Part shown: positions 50,696 to 58,794 of the stretch, piece after piece | Layout: every line of letters begins with the position of its first letter | Position numbering within the stretch: position 1 is the first letter of the stretch | Origin: Brevinematales bacterium | GTDB lineage: Bacteria; Spirochaetota; Brevinematia; Brevinematales; GWF1-51-8 | Length of the DNA: 64,000 bases | NCBI GenBank assembly: GCA_013177895.1 | Contig: JABLXV010000003.1 | Coordinates: 39,605-103,604 of the forward strand | Direction of reading: 5' to 3' | Position numbers and translations under genes: made by a program | The notes under the pieces: generated by a model | The model's input: the letters and a program-made list of their open reading frames with translations, nothing else | Databases searched by the model: none | Told to the model about the DNA's origin: nothing

Positions 50696-50745
50696 GATAA
50701 CCCGGCAGGAAATGGACGTCCGCCGGGTGTTCTATTTCAATAAAC
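50696..50745 (+). repeat. 50-bp direct repeat, left copy (terminator-type hairpin)
   Basis: CCCGGC (50701-50706) pairs with GCCGGG (50722-50727). The whole block recurs at 51234-51284 with few changes, bracketing the 50760 gene. Confidence 0.85.
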
Positions 50746-50759
50746 CTAAAGGAGAATAT

Positions 50760-51209
50760 ATGACGTTTGAAGAGTATCTTACAGAAGTCAAAGAAACCAG
50801 AAGTTCACTTAATGAACTCGTGAGCGATGCTTTGAACACTTTCAAGAACGAAATGATTAAGAAGAAAATCACTTGTTACGCTTTTCTTGAAGATGGAGAA
50901 CAGTTTTATTTTTGGAATCGGGATCGGAATATTAGGTTTGTCGGTAAGTATCTTATGCTTGTCTGGTATGAATGCACGAAGGAGTATGAATTTGTGATTT
51001 TGGGAAAAGATATCTATGGCGAAATTCATACTTACATGATACTTGATGAATTGCAATACTCCGAACTTGAAGAGTTAGTAGTTCATCTTGAATATCTCGA
51101 TACCAAAATTGCTGAAGATACTATCGTACCTTTCGATCTGGAAACTGATATTGATAAGGAAAGTGGAAAATTATTAAGCGAATCTTACAAGTTCCCAAAG
51201 GTTTTATAA
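50760..51209 (+). CDS. Cassette protein, family B
   Basis: 149 residues from the ATG at 50760 (AAAGGAGAATAT). Helix (ETRSSLNELVSDALNTFKNEM) then KKKITCYAFLEDGEQFYFWN and YLMLVWYECTKEYEFVILG, the family B plan. It lacks the ATCT-N7-TGTTAT motif; instead a 50-bp repeat lies on both sides, suggesting insertion of this cassette by recombination. Confidence 0.75.
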   Translation: MTFEEYLTEVKETRSSLNELVSDALNTFKNEMIKKKITCYAFLEDGEQFYFWNRDRNIRFVGKYLMLVWYECTKEYEFVILGKDIYGEIHTYMILDELQYSELEELVVHLEYLDTKIAEDTIVPFDLETDIDKESGKLLSESYKFPKVL

Positions 51210-51233
51210 GGCCGACCTCGCGGAGTGTTACGA

Positions 51234-51284
51234 GATAAACCCGGCAGGAAACGGACGTCCGCCGGGTTTTCAATTTCAATGAAC
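51234..51284 (+). repeat. 50-bp direct repeat, right copy (terminator)
   Basis: CCCGGC (51240-51245) and GCCGGG (51261-51266) followed by TTTT; nearly identical to 50696-50745. Confidence 0.85.
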
Positions 51285-51312
51285 TTTCTGAGTTTGTGAT
51301 CATCGAAGTCTA

Positions 51313-51329
51313 ATCTCATCGTTGGTTAT
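51313..51329 (+). promoter_or_regulatory. Cassette motif, GGTTAT variant
   Basis: ATCT 51313, GGTTAT 51324; 28 nt before the ATG at 51358. GGTTATCATGTAACC here is also a palindrome. Confidence 0.6.
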
Positions 51330-51357
51330 CATGTAACCAATGATAAAGGAGAGAAAT

Positions 51358-51531
51358 ATGAGTAGGAAAATTCTCATTACGAACGTGAAACAGCACGTTG
51401 GTGAAAGGTTTGCTTTGGCTTTCGACCCGAAGGAGTTTCCCATGAAGATGGTCGAAGACGATTTGGAAACAAAGATCACCGGCATGGTGTATCATGAATG
51501 CAGCCGAATACTGGAAATCGAAGTAGAATAA
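51358..51531 (+). CDS. Small unknown cassette protein
   Basis: 57 residues behind AAAGGAGAGAAAT. KILITNVKQHVGERFALAFD then a short helix and ILEIEVE strand. No family recognised. Confidence 0.7.
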   Translation: MSRKILITNVKQHVGERFALAFDPKEFPMKMVEDDLETKITGMVYHECSRILEIEVE

Positions 51532-51545
51532 ACCTATCTTTTTAA

Positions 51546-51578
51546 AGCCCTCGCAATTCTCGCGGGGGCTATTCTTTT
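51546..51578 (+). terminator. Intrinsic terminator
   Basis: AGCCCtCGC and GCGgGGGCT with one T-G pair, then a T-rich run. Confidence 0.75.
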
Positions 51579-51596
51579 TGCTTTTTTCTTATCCGA

Positions 51597-51613
51597 ATCT
51601 TATAATCTGTTAT
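51597..51613 (+). promoter_or_regulatory. Cassette motif ATCT-N7-TGTTAT
   Basis: ATCT 51597, TGTTAT 51608; 26 nt before the ATG at 51640. Confidence 0.78.
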
Positions 51614-51639
51614 CCTTCAAATTCATAAAAGGAGTATCT

Positions 51640-52125
51640 ATGAAAAGATTATGCGTTTTCCTGTTTCTTATCGTCGCCCTGGTGTCCGGGGTTTCGGCGA
51701 AAATCTTCAATCCGAATGAGTTCCATGTTGGTATCGGGTGGACATTAGAGTTATACCATCCGTTAAAGATCGCCCAAAGATTAACGTTCGCGGTCGAGTT
51801 CGCCCTGAGACCGATATCACATCATTTATCGATCGTAGTCCCGTTTTCGATCTGGTACAATACCGATTTCACCTTCGGTCTCGGAGTCCGACTATATCAT
51901 AATGATAATGTTTTTAGTAAGAATTATAACGGGTATTTCGGTTTTGCGACCGGCGGAACGATCTTCCTTAACCGATATTATTCCGACATCTCTATCGGTA
52001 TGAAGTTTAATGCGAAACCTGCTTTTATGGAAATCGAAATAGGGGCCCGCGGGGAATATGACGGGATAGGTTATTGGTTAGGGCTTGGCATGATTGCAAA
52101 TTGTCGAGCAGGTGTGATGTTCTGA
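51640..52125 (+). CDS. Small secreted beta-barrel-like outer-membrane protein
   Basis: 161 residues: signal peptide (1-20, cleavage after VSA) then alternating strands with aromatic ends (FHVGIGWTLELYHPL, LTFAVEFALRPI, FTFGLGVRLYHN, YWLGLGMIANCRAGVMF). The pattern fits an 8-strand barrel. It could alter the recipient surface, for example exclusion, but nothing proves this. Confidence 0.7.
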   Translation: MKRLCVFLFLIVALVSGVSAKIFNPNEFHVGIGWTLELYHPLKIAQRLTFAVEFALRPISHHLSIVVPFSIWYNTDFTFGLGVRLYHNDNVFSKNYNGYFGFATGGTIFLNRYYSDISIGMKFNAKPAFMEIEIGARGEYDGIGYWLGLGMIANCRAGVMF

Positions 52126-52130
52126 TAATC

Positions 52131-52160
52131 AGCCCCATCCGAAAAGATGGGGCTTTTTTA
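52131..52160. terminator. Intrinsic terminator between convergent genes
   Basis: AGCCCCATC, loop cgaaaa, GATGGGGCT and TTTTTT; the T-run serves the plus-strand gene. Confidence 0.88.
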
Positions 52161-53042
52161 TTCTCCAGCCGGTTTAATAATTTCTGATTTATCGACTTCC
52201 CGTAATACCTCAAGAATTTGAGGATAACCCTGATTTTCGTTAAAACGTACTTCATAGTAGTGATTTTCTAAAAGAATGGGATCGTAATATATTTTATCCA
52301 TGTTTTTATAATAAGGACTATCCATTGAGTGTACTACATAGCGATACAAATATTGAGTTCCTTTACTGATGAAACGCGAACCAAGAATCTGAATAATCAA
52401 TACCTGACCCTTCATTTTAACGCTACCTTTTACCGTTTTCGAGTCTTTAAAAGGCTTTCTTCTTTCGGTGCTATGTGAAAGAGAAGTGTCTTTTGATATT
52501 GTCGCGGACTCTTTCGCCATCCTGTCAGCTTCGATATTCCCTTTGGAGTCCTTGTGTCCTTTAACCCACTTAAATTCTACCTTCATACCTTTTTTCTTAT
52601 AAAGATCATAGGTAACCTTTATTAAATCTTCCCATTGTGTTTGATTGTCAATAGGTTTACCATCCCTATTTCTCCATCCATTATTTTTCCAATATTTGGA
52701 ACGGGGATAATTATCCACAACATAACTTGAATCAGTCCAGACAATGATTTTATTCGAAATATCATCAAATTGTCCGGAAAGCACCTCTTTCAGAGCGATA
52801 AAAGCGGCATGAAGTTCCATAATCTGATTGGTAACATTCATGTAGCCGACCTGGGGAAAAGGGTATACTTTTGGTTCATCGCCGATCGGTAGACCATTTT
52901 CATCATATTCAAACCATGAATAGCGTATTCCTATACCGCCGGAACCGGGATTTGGATTACATGATCCATCGACATGGATATTAAGTGCATACTCTTGAAA
53001 ATCCTTTTCTGAATACTCTTTTTCTTTTCGTTTTTGTCTCAT
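52158..53042 (-). CDS. rnhA: RNase H1-like protein with an extra C-terminal domain
   Basis: 294 residues from the ATG at 53042; a GTG at 53051 is possible. The RNase H core has HVDGSCNPNPGSGGIG (first Asp), MELHAAFIALKEVL (Glu), VWTDSSYVVDN (Asp) and VKGHKDSKGNIEADRMAKE (final Asp). About 100 residues follow that are absent from ordinary RNase HI (VLIIQILGSRFISKGTQYLYRYVV ... QILEVLREVD), beta-rich and of unknown role. It may remove R-loops or primers during plasmid replication. Confidence 0.87.
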   Translation of the reverse strand: MRQKRKEKEYSEKDFQEYALNIHVDGSCNPNPGSGGIGIRYSWFEYDENGLPIGDEPKVYPFPQVGYMNVTNQIMELHAAFIALKEVLSGQFDDISNKIIVWTDSSYVVDNYPRSKYWKNNGWRNRDGKPIDNQTQWEDLIKVTYDLYKKKGMKVEFKWVKGHKDSKGNIEADRMAKESATISKDTSLSHSTERRKPFKDSKTVKGSVKMKGQVLIIQILGSRFISKGTQYLYRYVVHSMDSPYYKNMDKIYYDPILLENHYYEVRFNENQGYPQILEVLREVDKSEIIKPAGE

Positions 53043-53128
53043 TCTTAACACTTCTGTCTGGATTACTTCCGTATATTATAATAAAACGTCAATTCTAAGA
53101 CAAATATTAATGTAATCTCAGGGAATAA

Positions 53129-53145
53129 ATCTTGATCTTTGTTAT
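53129..53145 (+). promoter_or_regulatory. Cassette motif ATCT-N7-TGTTAT
   Basis: ATCT 53129, TGTTAT 53140; 27 nt before the ATG at 53173. Confidence 0.78.
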
Positions 53146-53172
53146 CCTACAAATACGAACAGGAGAATAGTC

Positions 53173-53916
53173 ATGTCAATAAATCGGCTTTCGTCGTCAG
53201 TGATTAAGGACGACTGGTTCTTTTGGTTTTTCCAGTATGAAGATGAGTGGTTTGAGAATAACAATTTAAGCGCCAATCAAATGAGGATATTCAAAATATT
53301 CCTCAAAGACGCGGGGCTGATTATCGATAACAAATTCTCGGAACTTGCCCAGATCCTCAAGAATATAGGATGGGACAGCGCGACAGCATGGGGAATTATT
53401 CTCACCAATCTCGTTTTTAACAACCCCCAGATCAGATGGTACGCTGAAAACATTCAGGGTTCATGTACCAAGAATCACTTAATGAATAGGTTAATATGGA
53501 CAGAAGGTGAAAGTAAGGTTTCCGCAAAGCAAATCGTTTATATGCTCTGGAAACTGCTTGAATTTCTACCATTGGGAAGAATTTTAAACTTCGGCGCTAC
53601 TCAAGGCGATACCGTGTTTCGTACCGAGTGCCATATTCCCGACGTCAAGGTTGTCCTTTACGGTTTGTATAAGTATGCCGAAATGAATGACTATTACGAG
53701 TTCACAGTTTCTTATCTGTATAGCGCGGAGCAGTATTTTACTCCACCCCAATTATTCAAGATTTTCAGAGACGATTTTATGTGTATCATTCGTGGATTGG
53801 CGGCAGTACATCAAGATTTTATAGTTGACAAATTCACTCATGACCTGGACTCAATTCTGTTACGTAGTAATAAAACATCGCAAGACGTTCTTGAACTATT
53901 GAAATCCCAAATTTAG
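53173..53916 (+). CDS. Unknown helical protein; resembles C-terminal region of PAPS-reductase-like (DndC-related) proteins
   Basis: 247 residues. LSANQMRIFKIFLKDAGLII, FSELAQILKNIGWDSATAWG and IILTNLVFNNPQIRWYAENI recall the helical domain found after PAPS-reductase-like domains in DNA-modification and defence proteins, and the last part (ECHIPDVKVVLYGLYKYAE) continues that pattern. The catalytic PP-loop part is absent. My recollection of the family is imperfect, so treat the name as a lead. Confidence 0.6.
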   Translation: MSINRLSSSVIKDDWFFWFFQYEDEWFENNNLSANQMRIFKIFLKDAGLIIDNKFSELAQILKNIGWDSATAWGIILTNLVFNNPQIRWYAENIQGSCTKNHLMNRLIWTEGESKVSAKQIVYMLWKLLEFLPLGRILNFGATQGDTVFRTECHIPDVKVVLYGLYKYAEMNDYYEFTVSYLYSAEQYFTPPQLFKIFRDDFMCIIRGLAAVHQDFIVDKFTHDLDSILLRSNKTSQDVLELLKSQI

Positions 53917-53931
53917 ATATATGGAGGACTT

Positions 53932-54303
53932 ATGGATACCCCTATTTTAAGAAATGTCGTAGACATGAAAGGAGTTACCCATCTTCTTCTTGAAGGTGAA
54001 AAGGAATGTCTTTGCGAAAACATGAATCTTGTTTTTACGGAGTTTGGCCTTAATTATAAGGCAGGAAGCCGACCGAATTTATTTGAAGTCACCTGCCCTG
54101 AATGCCTCGCAGCTCTTCGAAGACGTTTTGAAGGAATTAATGTCATTCCCCAGGAATGCCAGTATATTCCCCATGAATGGATCGAGGGAGATTACATCGT
54201 TTACGAAAGCGCCAACCGGGAAGTAGTCACGGTCAAGAACTACATAACCGGAAAAGAGGGTCAGGACTGGACTAAAGAAGGAGCGATTGCAAGGACGCTC
54301 TAA
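53932..54303 (+). CDS. Cys-rich unknown protein
   Basis: 123 residues behind GGAGGACTT. CLCENMNLVF ... VTCPECLAALRRRF supplies Cys pairs for a zinc site. Likely co-transcribed with the previous gene (15-nt gap). Confidence 0.68.
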   Translation: MDTPILRNVVDMKGVTHLLLEGEKECLCENMNLVFTEFGLNYKAGSRPNLFEVTCPECLAALRRRFEGINVIPQECQYIPHEWIEGDYIVYESANREVVTVKNYITGKEGQDWTKEGAIARTL

Positions 54304-54309
54304 GAACGA

Positions 54310-54336
54310 AGCCCCGGCATTGCCCGGGGTTTTTCT
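54310..54336 (+). terminator. Intrinsic terminator
   Basis: CCCCGG (54312-54317), CCGGGG (54324-54329) and TTTTT. Confidence 0.88.
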
Positions 54337-54339
54337 TAT

Positions 54340-54356
54340 ATCTCGCCGATTGTTAT
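54340..54356 (+). promoter_or_regulatory. Cassette motif ATCT-N7-TGTTAT
   Basis: ATCT 54340, TGTTAT 54351, then ACCTCAAAC; 26 nt before the ATG at 54383. Confidence 0.8.
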
Positions 54357-54382
54357 ACCTCAAACATGAAAAGGAGAGTTTT

Positions 54383-54679
54383 ATGTCAGTAAGAGTCCAC
54401 GCTATCACAGGTCTAAACGGCAGGACGCCGGAATATTCCGAGAGGTTTAACTACACTCATGACGAAGAAGCGCGTAATTATCTCGAAAATAGCGAGAACG
54501 TCATTCTTCGCCAGTTTTTCGACGGCGAAGGTTCCGGAGAAGCCGAGATAACCATTCAGGGGTTAAATGATCTTCTTTCTCTACTTGCGGACAATGAGTT
54601 GTCCGTGAAGTTGATCAAAGCAGACATCGATATACTGACCGCCCAGGGCGAGACCAGTATCACTTATTTCATTTTTTAA
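54383..54679 (+). CDS. Unknown cassette protein
   Basis: 98 residues from the ATG at 54383 (AAAAGGAGAGTTTT). Acidic, mixed alpha/beta (SVRVHAITGLNGRTPEYSERF ... TIQGLNDLLSLLADNEL). The last gene part before a hairpin GGGGTTG/CAACCCC (54686-54709) without a T-run. Confidence 0.7.
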   Translation: MSVRVHAITGLNGRTPEYSERFNYTHDEEARNYLENSENVILRQFFDGEGSGEAEITIQGLNDLLSLLADNELSVKLIKADIDILTAQGETSITYFIF

Positions 54680-54776
54680 GCGTCTGGGGTTGTCTTAAAA
54701 AGCAACCCCTTCCCTGTATCTAAAACTTCAGATTATCCGGATAGATTTCAATAGCACATTCTTAAAGGAGTATAGG

Positions 54777-55112
54777 ATGGATTACGTTTTATTTTTCCCT
54801 CAAAGTATTCTCAATGCGTTTCCCAGAAAGACCAATATACCAAAGCGGGAATGGAACAGCATAGGTGTAGTATCCCGCGTCCGGTTTCCCGAACGTAACG
54901 AAACGTGGTTCCTATATGACCATGAAAAACGGGTCTATCCTCAAAATAACCTATATTATGCTTACGTTCTTCCCCAGGGCGATTTTGTAGTCGCCGACGA
55001 AGCGGAGTATTCAGAGACCGGCGCGGTGATCGATACGGAATATATCCCTCACCAGCTCACGCTTTACGATGTGATAAAACACGATCAATGTGTAAAAGCA
55101 AAAGGGTATTAA
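54777..55112 (+). CDS. Unknown protein without the cassette motif
   Basis: 111 residues behind AAAGGAGTATAGG. Beta-rich (WNSIGVVSRVRFPERNETWFLYDHEKRVYP). No ATCT-N7-TGTTAT upstream; only a degraded TGTATCTAAAAC at about 54714 might be a relic. Confidence 0.7.
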   Translation: MDYVLFFPQSILNAFPRKTNIPKREWNSIGVVSRVRFPERNETWFLYDHEKRVYPQNNLYYAYVLPQGDFVVADEAEYSETGAVIDTEYIPHQLTLYDVIKHDQCVKAKGY

Positions 55113-55163
55113 AAAGGAATTCTTGAAATACTCTATTTCCTTTCAAACATACCGGAATTATCA

Positions 55164-55180
55164 ATCTCCCCGCCTGTTAT
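55164..55180 (+). promoter_or_regulatory. Cassette motif ATCT-N7-TGTTAT
   Basis: ATCT 55164, TGTTAT 55175, then CTATCAAAC; 27 nt before the ATG at 55208. Confidence 0.82.
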
Positions 55181-55207
55181 CTATCAAACGGAAAGAAGGA
55201 GAAGGGT

Positions 55208-55396
55208 ATGTTATTTCTTTTAGACGCGAAACACATAGATCATTCGCATACGCTGGGAGCTGAAGAAGTATTCCGGCTTCCGTCAAAGGTACGGAGCATA
55301 TTTATCAAGCTGTTCTGCGGTAACAAAGACGAAGAAGTCATACGGCTTGTCAGTAAGTATGCCCCGTTTTTAATCTCAAAGAGAGGAGTAAGGTAA
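55208..55396 (+). CDS. Small protein coupled to the PIF1-like helicase
   Basis: 62 residues behind AAGGAGAAGGGT. LDAKHIDHSHTLGAEEVFRL then helices. Its TAA overlaps the helicase ATG by one base (TAATG), so the two are translationally coupled; it may be a helicase partner. Confidence 0.7.
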   Translation: MLFLLDAKHIDHSHTLGAEEVFRLPSKVRSIFIKLFCGNKDEEVIRLVSKYAPFLISKRGVR

Positions 55397-56691
55397 TGCA
55401 AAACGTAGTAACTACCGGAATTGAAATCAATCCGGAATTCGCAAAAGCGATGGATTTTATGGAAAACGGAAAACATCATGTATTCCTTACCGGAAAAGCC
55501 GGTACGGGGAAATCCACGCTTCTTTCGTACTTCTGCGAGAACACGGGACTGAACCATGTCATTCTCGCGCCGACCGGCGTCGCCGCGCTCAACGTGGGCG
55601 GGCAGACTATTCATTCGTTCTTCGGTTTCCGCCCGAATATTACTAAGGACCAAATCAAAAGATCGGACTGGCACGTCGATTTTTTAAGAAATCTCGACGT
55701 TATCATTATCGACGAGGTATCCATGCTCCGTGCCGACCTACTCGATTATATCGACGAATTCCTGCGGATCAACCGCAACCCCGCTGAAACTTTCGGCGGA
55801 ATTAAGATGATTTTCATAGGGGATTTATTCCAGCTTCCCCCGGTAGTCACGGGGAATGAAGAACAGATTTTCAAGGATTATTACGACAGCCCCTATTTCT
55901 TCTCCGCACATTGTCTTGCCGGTGTCACCGTCAGATATATAGAGCTCACGAAAATCTACCGGCAGAACGACCGAAGGTTTATCGATATTCTCAATAACGT
56001 TCGGAATAACAATATCACTTATAGGGATATTTCCGAACTGAACCGCAGGGTAGACCGCGGGTTCGAGCCGTCCGAGGACGAGTTCTATATCTGGCTTACC
56101 CCGTTTAATAAGACCGTCATGGAGATCAATTCCTATCATCTATCCCGTCTTGAAGGGGAAGCCCACCGGTTTACCGCCGATATTCGCGGAGATTTCGAGG
56201 AAAAGTATTATCCCCTCGAAGACCCGCTCATCCTCAAAATAGGGGCGCAGGTTATGCTTCTCAATAACGATATTGAGGGCAGGTGGGTCAACGGTTCGAT
56301 GGGTAAAATCACGAAAATAGAGGATGATCTCGATTATATCGAAGTTCAGTTAAATGACGGGGATAAGGTCAGGGTAGGCAAGAATAGGTGGGATATTTAC
56401 CGCTATGAATATTCCAAAGCGGAACGACATATTAAAGCGGTGGAAATCGGGAGTTTTACGCAGTATCCTATTCGTCCGGCATGGGCGATCACTATTCATA
56501 AATCGCAGGGTAAAACGTTCGACCGCGCGATCATAGACATGGGGCGCGGAGCCTTCTCAACCGGGCAGACCTACGTCGCGCTATCGCGCTGCCGATCACT
56601 CGAAGGTATTATCCTGAAAACGCCGATAAATCAGTGGGGCGTATGGTCGGATAAACGTGTCATGGAGTTCATTGAAAATATAAGAGGATAA
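55396..56691 (+). CDS. PIF1/RecD2-type SF1B DNA helicase
   Basis: 431 residues. VFLTGKAGTGKSTLL (Walker A, about 30-44), ILAPTGVAALNVGGQTIHSFF (Ia), VIIIDEVSMLRADLL (II), FIGDLFQLPPV (III), TKIYRQND (IV), AWAITIHKSQGKTFDRAI (V/VI) and FSTGQTYVALSRCRSLEGI are all present. A 5'-3' helicase that can unwind duplex and R-loop or G4 structures; typical of phages and plasmids. Confidence 0.92.
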   Translation: MQNVVTTGIEINPEFAKAMDFMENGKHHVFLTGKAGTGKSTLLSYFCENTGLNHVILAPTGVAALNVGGQTIHSFFGFRPNITKDQIKRSDWHVDFLRNLDVIIIDEVSMLRADLLDYIDEFLRINRNPAETFGGIKMIFIGDLFQLPPVVTGNEEQIFKDYYDSPYFFSAHCLAGVTVRYIELTKIYRQNDRRFIDILNNVRNNNITYRDISELNRRVDRGFEPSEDEFYIWLTPFNKTVMEINSYHLSRLEGEAHRFTADIRGDFEEKYYPLEDPLILKIGAQVMLLNNDIEGRWVNGSMGKITKIEDDLDYIEVQLNDGDKVRVGKNRWDIYRYEYSKAERHIKAVEIGSFTQYPIRPAWAITIHKSQGKTFDRAIIDMGRGAFSTGQTYVALSRCRSLEGIILKTPINQWGVWSDKRVMEFIENIRG

Positions 56692-56717
56692 ATAGTAAAA
56701 TATTCAGGAGGTCTATT

Positions 56718-56936
56718 TTGGAAGAAATCACTGTAGGAAAATCGTGTCATCGTGTTCCTGCAAGCAATATTGAGTGTCTGAAAACAGATTGTACTATGTG
56801 GGACGCGAAAATCGGTTGTCTTGAAGTCGCGGCGCAGCGGGCGATTATAGCTATGGTGGATAAAGACGTATTTCGTGCCCTCATTAAGTTAGGTGATTGG
56901 TGCGACAATAATTTCACCATATCCCGTAAATCCTAA
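56718..56936 (+). CDS. Cys-rich small protein with TTG start
   Basis: 72 residues from TTG at 56718, chosen for the AGGAGGT site 6 nt upstream. ECLKTDCTMWDAKIGC gives Cys-rich metal-binding potential. It is 26 nt after the helicase and probably in its unit. Confidence 0.65.
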   Translation: MEEITVGKSCHRVPASNIECLKTDCTMWDAKIGCLEVAAQRAIIAMVDKDVFRALIKLGDWCDNNFTISRKS

Positions 56937-56957
56937 CCACACTTCTCCTTTCGTTTT

Positions 56958-56992
56958 CCCCGTATCCGAAGTAGGGTACGGGGTTTTCTTTT
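56958..56992 (+). terminator. Intrinsic terminator
   Basis: CCCCGTA (56958-56964) and TACGGGG (56977-56983) then TTTTCTTTT. Confidence 0.85.
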
Positions 56993-57000
56993 AGAGAAAT

Positions 57001-57019
57001 GTGTCGTATAATACGACAC
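57001..57019. promoter_or_regulatory. 19-bp perfect palindrome, candidate parS / ParB-binding site
   Basis: GTGTCGTATAATACGACAC, a perfect palindrome around a central A. A near-identical site lies at 58698-58714, so two copies bracket the parAB operon. Confidence 0.75.
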
Positions 57020-57030
57020 GTTTCATGTTT

Positions 57031-57888
57031 TCATTCTTCGAGATTACCTTCACCCACTATCATGTCCTCAAGCACAATATAAGCAATTTTCTCCGCTGTA
57101 CGCAGATTAATCTTTTTGTTCAGCACTCCTACCAAGAATTCTTTCTCTTTTCCGAAAAACGCCTTGATTTCCCCGTTCCCGAAATACTTCACTTTGAAGC
57201 CTCCGGTTTCCTTTTCAAATACAGGGGCAGTCATATCTTTAACGGGTTCTTCATCGTCGCGGATAACTTCCGCTTCAAGAATCCTGTCCGTATCCGCTTC
57301 CTGTGCTTCGATAATCTTTTTCGTTCTATTTAATGATAAAATGAAATCATCATCGACTGCTTTTCCGTCCAGAATATCGCCTAATAGCTGAAAGCGGATA
57401 TCTTCATCCTTCACTTGCGAAGCGATTTTCAGCTTAAATACTCCGGAATTTTCCATCGGTTTTTCGATAATATGCAGAAGTTCGTCGTAGTCCGGTATAT
57501 CCATTAACCCTTCTGCCTGACGCTTTATTGAAACGGTACCTCGGATAGCCCTCACAATCTTGATAAGGTCGTAGACATGTGACCTGTTTCGCGGGATATG
57601 CTCTTTCATCCAATTAGTCCAGGAGTCCTCGCGGTTATAAAAGGTTTTCCAGTTTTCATGGGTTACGAATAAATCAAGCGCAATCTGGGCTTCGCTTCTG
57701 TCAATCTGATTGAAGTTTTTCTCAATCCGCTTTTCAATTACGGAAAGCGATAACGGCTGAAGAGTAGCCGTATCGTAGTATAGTGGTGAAATCCCCTTTA
57801 AATCCTGAGGAGCTACGGATAACGCGGTATCGTTTTTCGGCTGGTTTAAGTTCGAGTTATTAATATCGAATTTAACTTTACTTGCCAT
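57031..57888 (-). CDS. Centromere-binding (ParB-analogue) protein
   Basis: 285 residues directly behind parA, overlapping it by 11 nt. It is not a canonical ParB. The middle RSEAQIALDLFVTHENWKTF ... DSWTNWMKEHIPRNRSHVYDLIKIV looks like a DUF3102-type helix-turn-helix region (growth-inhibited site selection by Trp/His helix plus recognition helix). The C-terminus GEIKAFFGKEKEFLVGVLNKKINL may dimerise. Binding to the two flanking palindromes is the natural inference. Confidence 0.7.
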   Translation of the reverse strand: MASKVKFDINNSNLNQPKNDTALSVAPQDLKGISPLYYDTATLQPLSLSVIEKRIEKNFNQIDRSEAQIALDLFVTHENWKTFYNREDSWTNWMKEHIPRNRSHVYDLIKIVRAIRGTVSIKRQAEGLMDIPDYDELLHIIEKPMENSGVFKLKIASQVKDEDIRFQLLGDILDGKAVDDDFILSLNRTKKIIEAQEADTDRILEAEVIRDDEEPVKDMTAPVFEKETGGFKVKYFGNGEIKAFFGKEKEFLVGVLNKKINLRTAEKIAYIVLEDMIVGEGNLEE

Positions 57889-58645
57889 TTAATACCCCCA
57901 GAAGATGATCTACAAAACCCTTAAATTCCTCATAAGATTTCGTATTTTCCGGTAAAAAATGTCCCGCCTGTGAAAAAGTGGCTGATATATCCGACTTTAG
58001 CGATATGGGGTAGGGGTACAGAATATCGCTATAATCTGTTTTTAATTTCTCAAGAAAACTGTTTTTTACACTGCGGTTATCGTACATATTCGATACGATC
58101 ATTTCGTCAATACCCTTATTTACGAGGCTTTTCGACCTTCTGCACTTTGCGATTGCTTTCTGAGTAGGAACAATACCGCGGACAGACCAGGACTCAAGCT
58201 GGGTAGGGATAACCGTCATATCCGAAGCTATAATCGCGGAATTCATGAGTAACCCGACTGCTGGGGGGCTGTCGATAATGCAATAATCATAGTCACCGAC
58301 GATATCGGATAATAGGGGATCGTTCAGTTTTTGATAAAGTACGAATGAGCTATTCGGGGTACTGGCCATATCAATTTCAACAAAAGACAGGTCGATTTCT
58401 GACGGGATAAAGTCGAAATTATTATCAACATGAATAACGGTTTCCGAGACAGGTTTATCCTCGCCGATTACATTCCGGATCGTATAATCGACCTGTCTTG
58501 TAACCAAGTGAGCCGTCGCAGCGCTCTGCGGGTCCATATCGATCATTAATACCTTGTAATTCTCGGAAAGGATTTTAGCGGTTTGGAGTGAGATACAGGT
58601 TTTACCTACACCGCCTTTTACCGTAGAAAATGACACAGTTTTCAT
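57878..58645 (-). CDS. parA: ParA-family partition ATPase
   Basis: 255 residues. FSTVKGGVGKTCISLQTA (deviant Walker A, residues 5-22), VLMIDMDPQSAATAHL (A'), YCIIDSPPAVGL (Walker B, about 112) and the LESWSVRGIVPTQ stretch identify a small ParA without an N-terminal DNA-binding domain. It segregates the plasmid with the downstream ParB analogue. AGGAGGAATT precedes the ATG. Confidence 0.94.
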   Translation of the reverse strand: MKTVSFSTVKGGVGKTCISLQTAKILSENYKVLMIDMDPQSAATAHLVTRQVDYTIRNVIGEDKPVSETVIHVDNNFDFIPSEIDLSFVEIDMASTPNSSFVLYQKLNDPLLSDIVGDYDYCIIDSPPAVGLLMNSAIIASDMTVIPTQLESWSVRGIVPTQKAIAKCRRSKSLVNKGIDEMIVSNMYDNRSVKNSFLEKLKTDYSDILYPYPISLKSDISATFSQAGHFLPENTKSYEEFKGFVDHLLGVLNGK

Positions 58646-58666
58646 ATATAAATTCCTCCCGCAAGC

Positions 58667-58695
58667 ATTATATCAGATATTAATAGGAAAATCAA
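58667..58695 (-). promoter_or_regulatory. parA promoter
   Basis: Minus-strand TTGATT (58695-58690), 17-bp spacer and TATAAT (58672-58667). Confidence 0.8.
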
Positions 58696-58697
58696 TT

Positions 58698-58714
58698 TGT
58701 CGTATCATACGACA
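58698..58714. promoter_or_regulatory. 17-bp palindrome directly upstream of the parA -35 (operator / parS)
   Basis: TGTCGTAT C ATACGACA, perfect around a central C; only 2 bp from the -35 element, so binding would affect parA transcription. Same half-site as 57001-57019. Confidence 0.78.
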
Positions 58715-58752
58715 TATTTATTCCGCAGGTTTTAGTAAATTTCCTGGTAATT

Positions 58753-58769
58753 ATCTCCTATTCTGTTAT
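58753..58769 (+). promoter_or_regulatory. Cassette motif ATCT-N7-TGTTAT
   Basis: ATCT 58753, TGTTAT 58764, then TAATCAAA; 25 nt before the ATG at 58795. Confidence 0.8.
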
Positions 58770-58794
58770 TAATCAAATACGTAAAGGAGTAGGT

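Noticed and set aside
52700..52715. TTATCCACAA, matching a DnaA box
   Set aside because: A single copy inside the RNase H coding sequence, far from the iteron origin.
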